Shown here piece after piece: positions 63,476 through 64,000 of a stretch of DNA of 64,000 nucleotides. The first letter of the stretch is position 1; each line of letters begins with the position of its first letter. The notes under the pieces are model-generated. The model made no database searches. It saw only the letters and a list, made by a program, of their open reading frames with translations, and was not told the origin of the DNA. Source of the stretch: Sporocytophaga sp. GTDB lineage: Bacteria > Bacteroidota > Bacteroidia > Cytophagales > Cytophagaceae. Location of the stretch: NCBI GenBank assembly GCA_024707265.1, contig JANQAB010000009.1:930001-994000 (forward strand), written 5' to 3'. The translations under genes were made by a program, and so were the position numbers.

Positions 63476-63886
63476 ATGAAAATTGAAAATGTACTTTTGA
63501 TAGACGATGATAATATAACCAACTTCATAAATCAACGTCTTCTAAAAAAACTAAACGTCGCCAGTAACATAACCACAGCCGCTAATGGCTATGAAGGGCT
63601 AGAGCATGTCCATAAATTTTGCAGGAATTATAATAACTGTTCTCACCTGATTTTCCTGGATATTAAAATGCCAGTAATGGATGGGATAGAGTTTCTGAAA
63701 GAATTCAATACTCTAAATCTTCCTAATAAAGAAAATATTAACATCATTATGCTTTCCACTTCTTCTAATGAGAATGATATCAGGCAAATAGAAAAGTTTA
63801 AGGTTCGTGAATTTCTTACGAAACCACTTACAGAAGAAAAGATATTAAAGATTTTACAGGATTGGGAATCTTACTGCCACGAATAA
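63476..63886 (+). CDS. Single-domain response regulator (CheY-like)
   Basis: 136 residues: one receiver domain only. Asp10-12 acidic pocket (LLIDDDN), phosphoacceptor Asp62 (LIFLDIKMPVMDG), Ser/Thr at IIMLSTSS and the Lys in FLTKPLTEEK. No output domain. Such proteins act as phosphate sinks or pass signals by protein contact. No kinase is adjacent. Confidence 0.88.
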   Translation: MKIENVLLIDDDNITNFINQRLLKKLNVASNITTAANGYEGLEHVHKFCRNYNNCSHLIFLDIKMPVMDGIEFLKEFNTLNLPNKENINIIMLSTSSNENDIRQIEKFKVREFLTKPLTEEKILKILQDWESYCHE

Positions 63887-63890
63887 TTTT

Positions 63891-64000
63891 TTAATAAAAG
63901 AATCCCAGCCTGAAATTGAATAATTGGTCTTCTTCTGAAAAAGCATAGGTAGCATTCATTACGAATCTGTCATAGATTGACATCCATACTCCTGGTCCGT
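63891..64000 (-). CDS. Outer-membrane beta-barrel protein, C-terminal end (BamA/surface-antigen-like, partial)
   Basis: The minus-strand frame ending at TAA 63891-63893 reads GPGVWMSIYDRFVMNATYA and then FSEEDQLFNFRLGFFY. The alternation of hydrophobic residues and the terminal aromatic residue are typical of the last strands of an outer-membrane barrel, closest in style to the D15/BamA surface antigen group. The 5' part is beyond the window. Confidence 0.6.
   Translation of the reverse strand, partial: GPGVWMSIYDRFVMNATYAFSEEDQLFNFRLGFFY

Noticed and set aside
1..64000. tRNA, rRNA, CRISPR arrays and insertion sequences
   Set aside because: I scanned intergenic regions for cloverleaf-like ends, regularly spaced repeats and transposase-like frames and saw none; the AAAGC repeats lack spacers.

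Overview
The window looks like chromosome of a low-GC, free-living member of the Bacteroidota, most likely order Cytophagales (Cytophaga/Sporocytophaga-like). The evidence is fused SecDF, a very long SecA, promoters of the TTTG / TAnnTTTG type, a type IX secretion sorting tail, a DUF4270 lipoprotein, a bacterial GGGP synthase and housekeeping order typical of that group. I see no tRNA, rRNA, CRISPR array, IS element or prophage.

Layout. 1-13715: secDF (runs off the left edge), ppa, udk and a RdgB-type NTP pyrophosphatase; an rpsP-rimM-trmD-rplS ribosome/tRNA group; dapF; secA with a SPOR lipoprotein and an M20 amidohydrolase. 13767-22770: accessory genes, namely an SDR with a Crp-type regulator, a membrane GAF-PAS sensor coupled to a thioredoxin-like protein, an aldo/keto reductase, a ferredoxin, a LysR regulator, a GT2 enzyme and 3-methyladenine glycosylase I. 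22978-34288: a probable phosphate-starvation region: a malectin-like T9SS protein, a PhoB-type response regulator, a PlcP-like metallophosphoesterase, a 40-residue ORF, a GT28-like glycosyltransferase, a GH1 glycosidase, an OprP/O-type porin and pstS-pstC-pstA-pstB-phoU. Similar 11-bp direct repeats (consensus TTAACA-like) precede the regulator, the phosphoesterase, the porin and pstS; at pstS they sit exactly in the -33 region of a TAnnTTTG promoter.

34365-42739: a holin-like membrane protein with GGGP synthase, an AraC regulator, an acyl-CoA dehydrogenase, and a minus-strand panC-panD-flippase-like-rfaE2-metallopeptidase group. 42877-53770: a one-domain GT5 protein, a DUF4270 lipoprotein, glmS, RidA, gltX, PAP2, GT39, GT2 and a saccharopine-dehydrogenase-like enzyme. 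53864-60519: the 2-oxoglutarate dehydrogenase operon (E1, E2 with two lipoyl domains, an exported unknown protein, E3). 60723-64000: small VOC and SRPBCC proteins, a Cys/Gly-tailed membrane protein, a lone receiver protein and the C-terminus of an outer-membrane barrel.

Eight genes (secA, a Crp-type regulator, phoU, the holin-like gene, GGGP synthase, acyl-CoA dehydrogenase, a flippase-like gene and panC) are each split by exactly one surplus A or T in a homopolymer of 6-9. Several are normally essential, so a sequencing or assembly over-call is the simplest reading. The most interesting biology is the possible Pho-controlled lipid-remodelling cluster; second are the paired inverted AAAGC repeats around udk/rdgB/rpsP.
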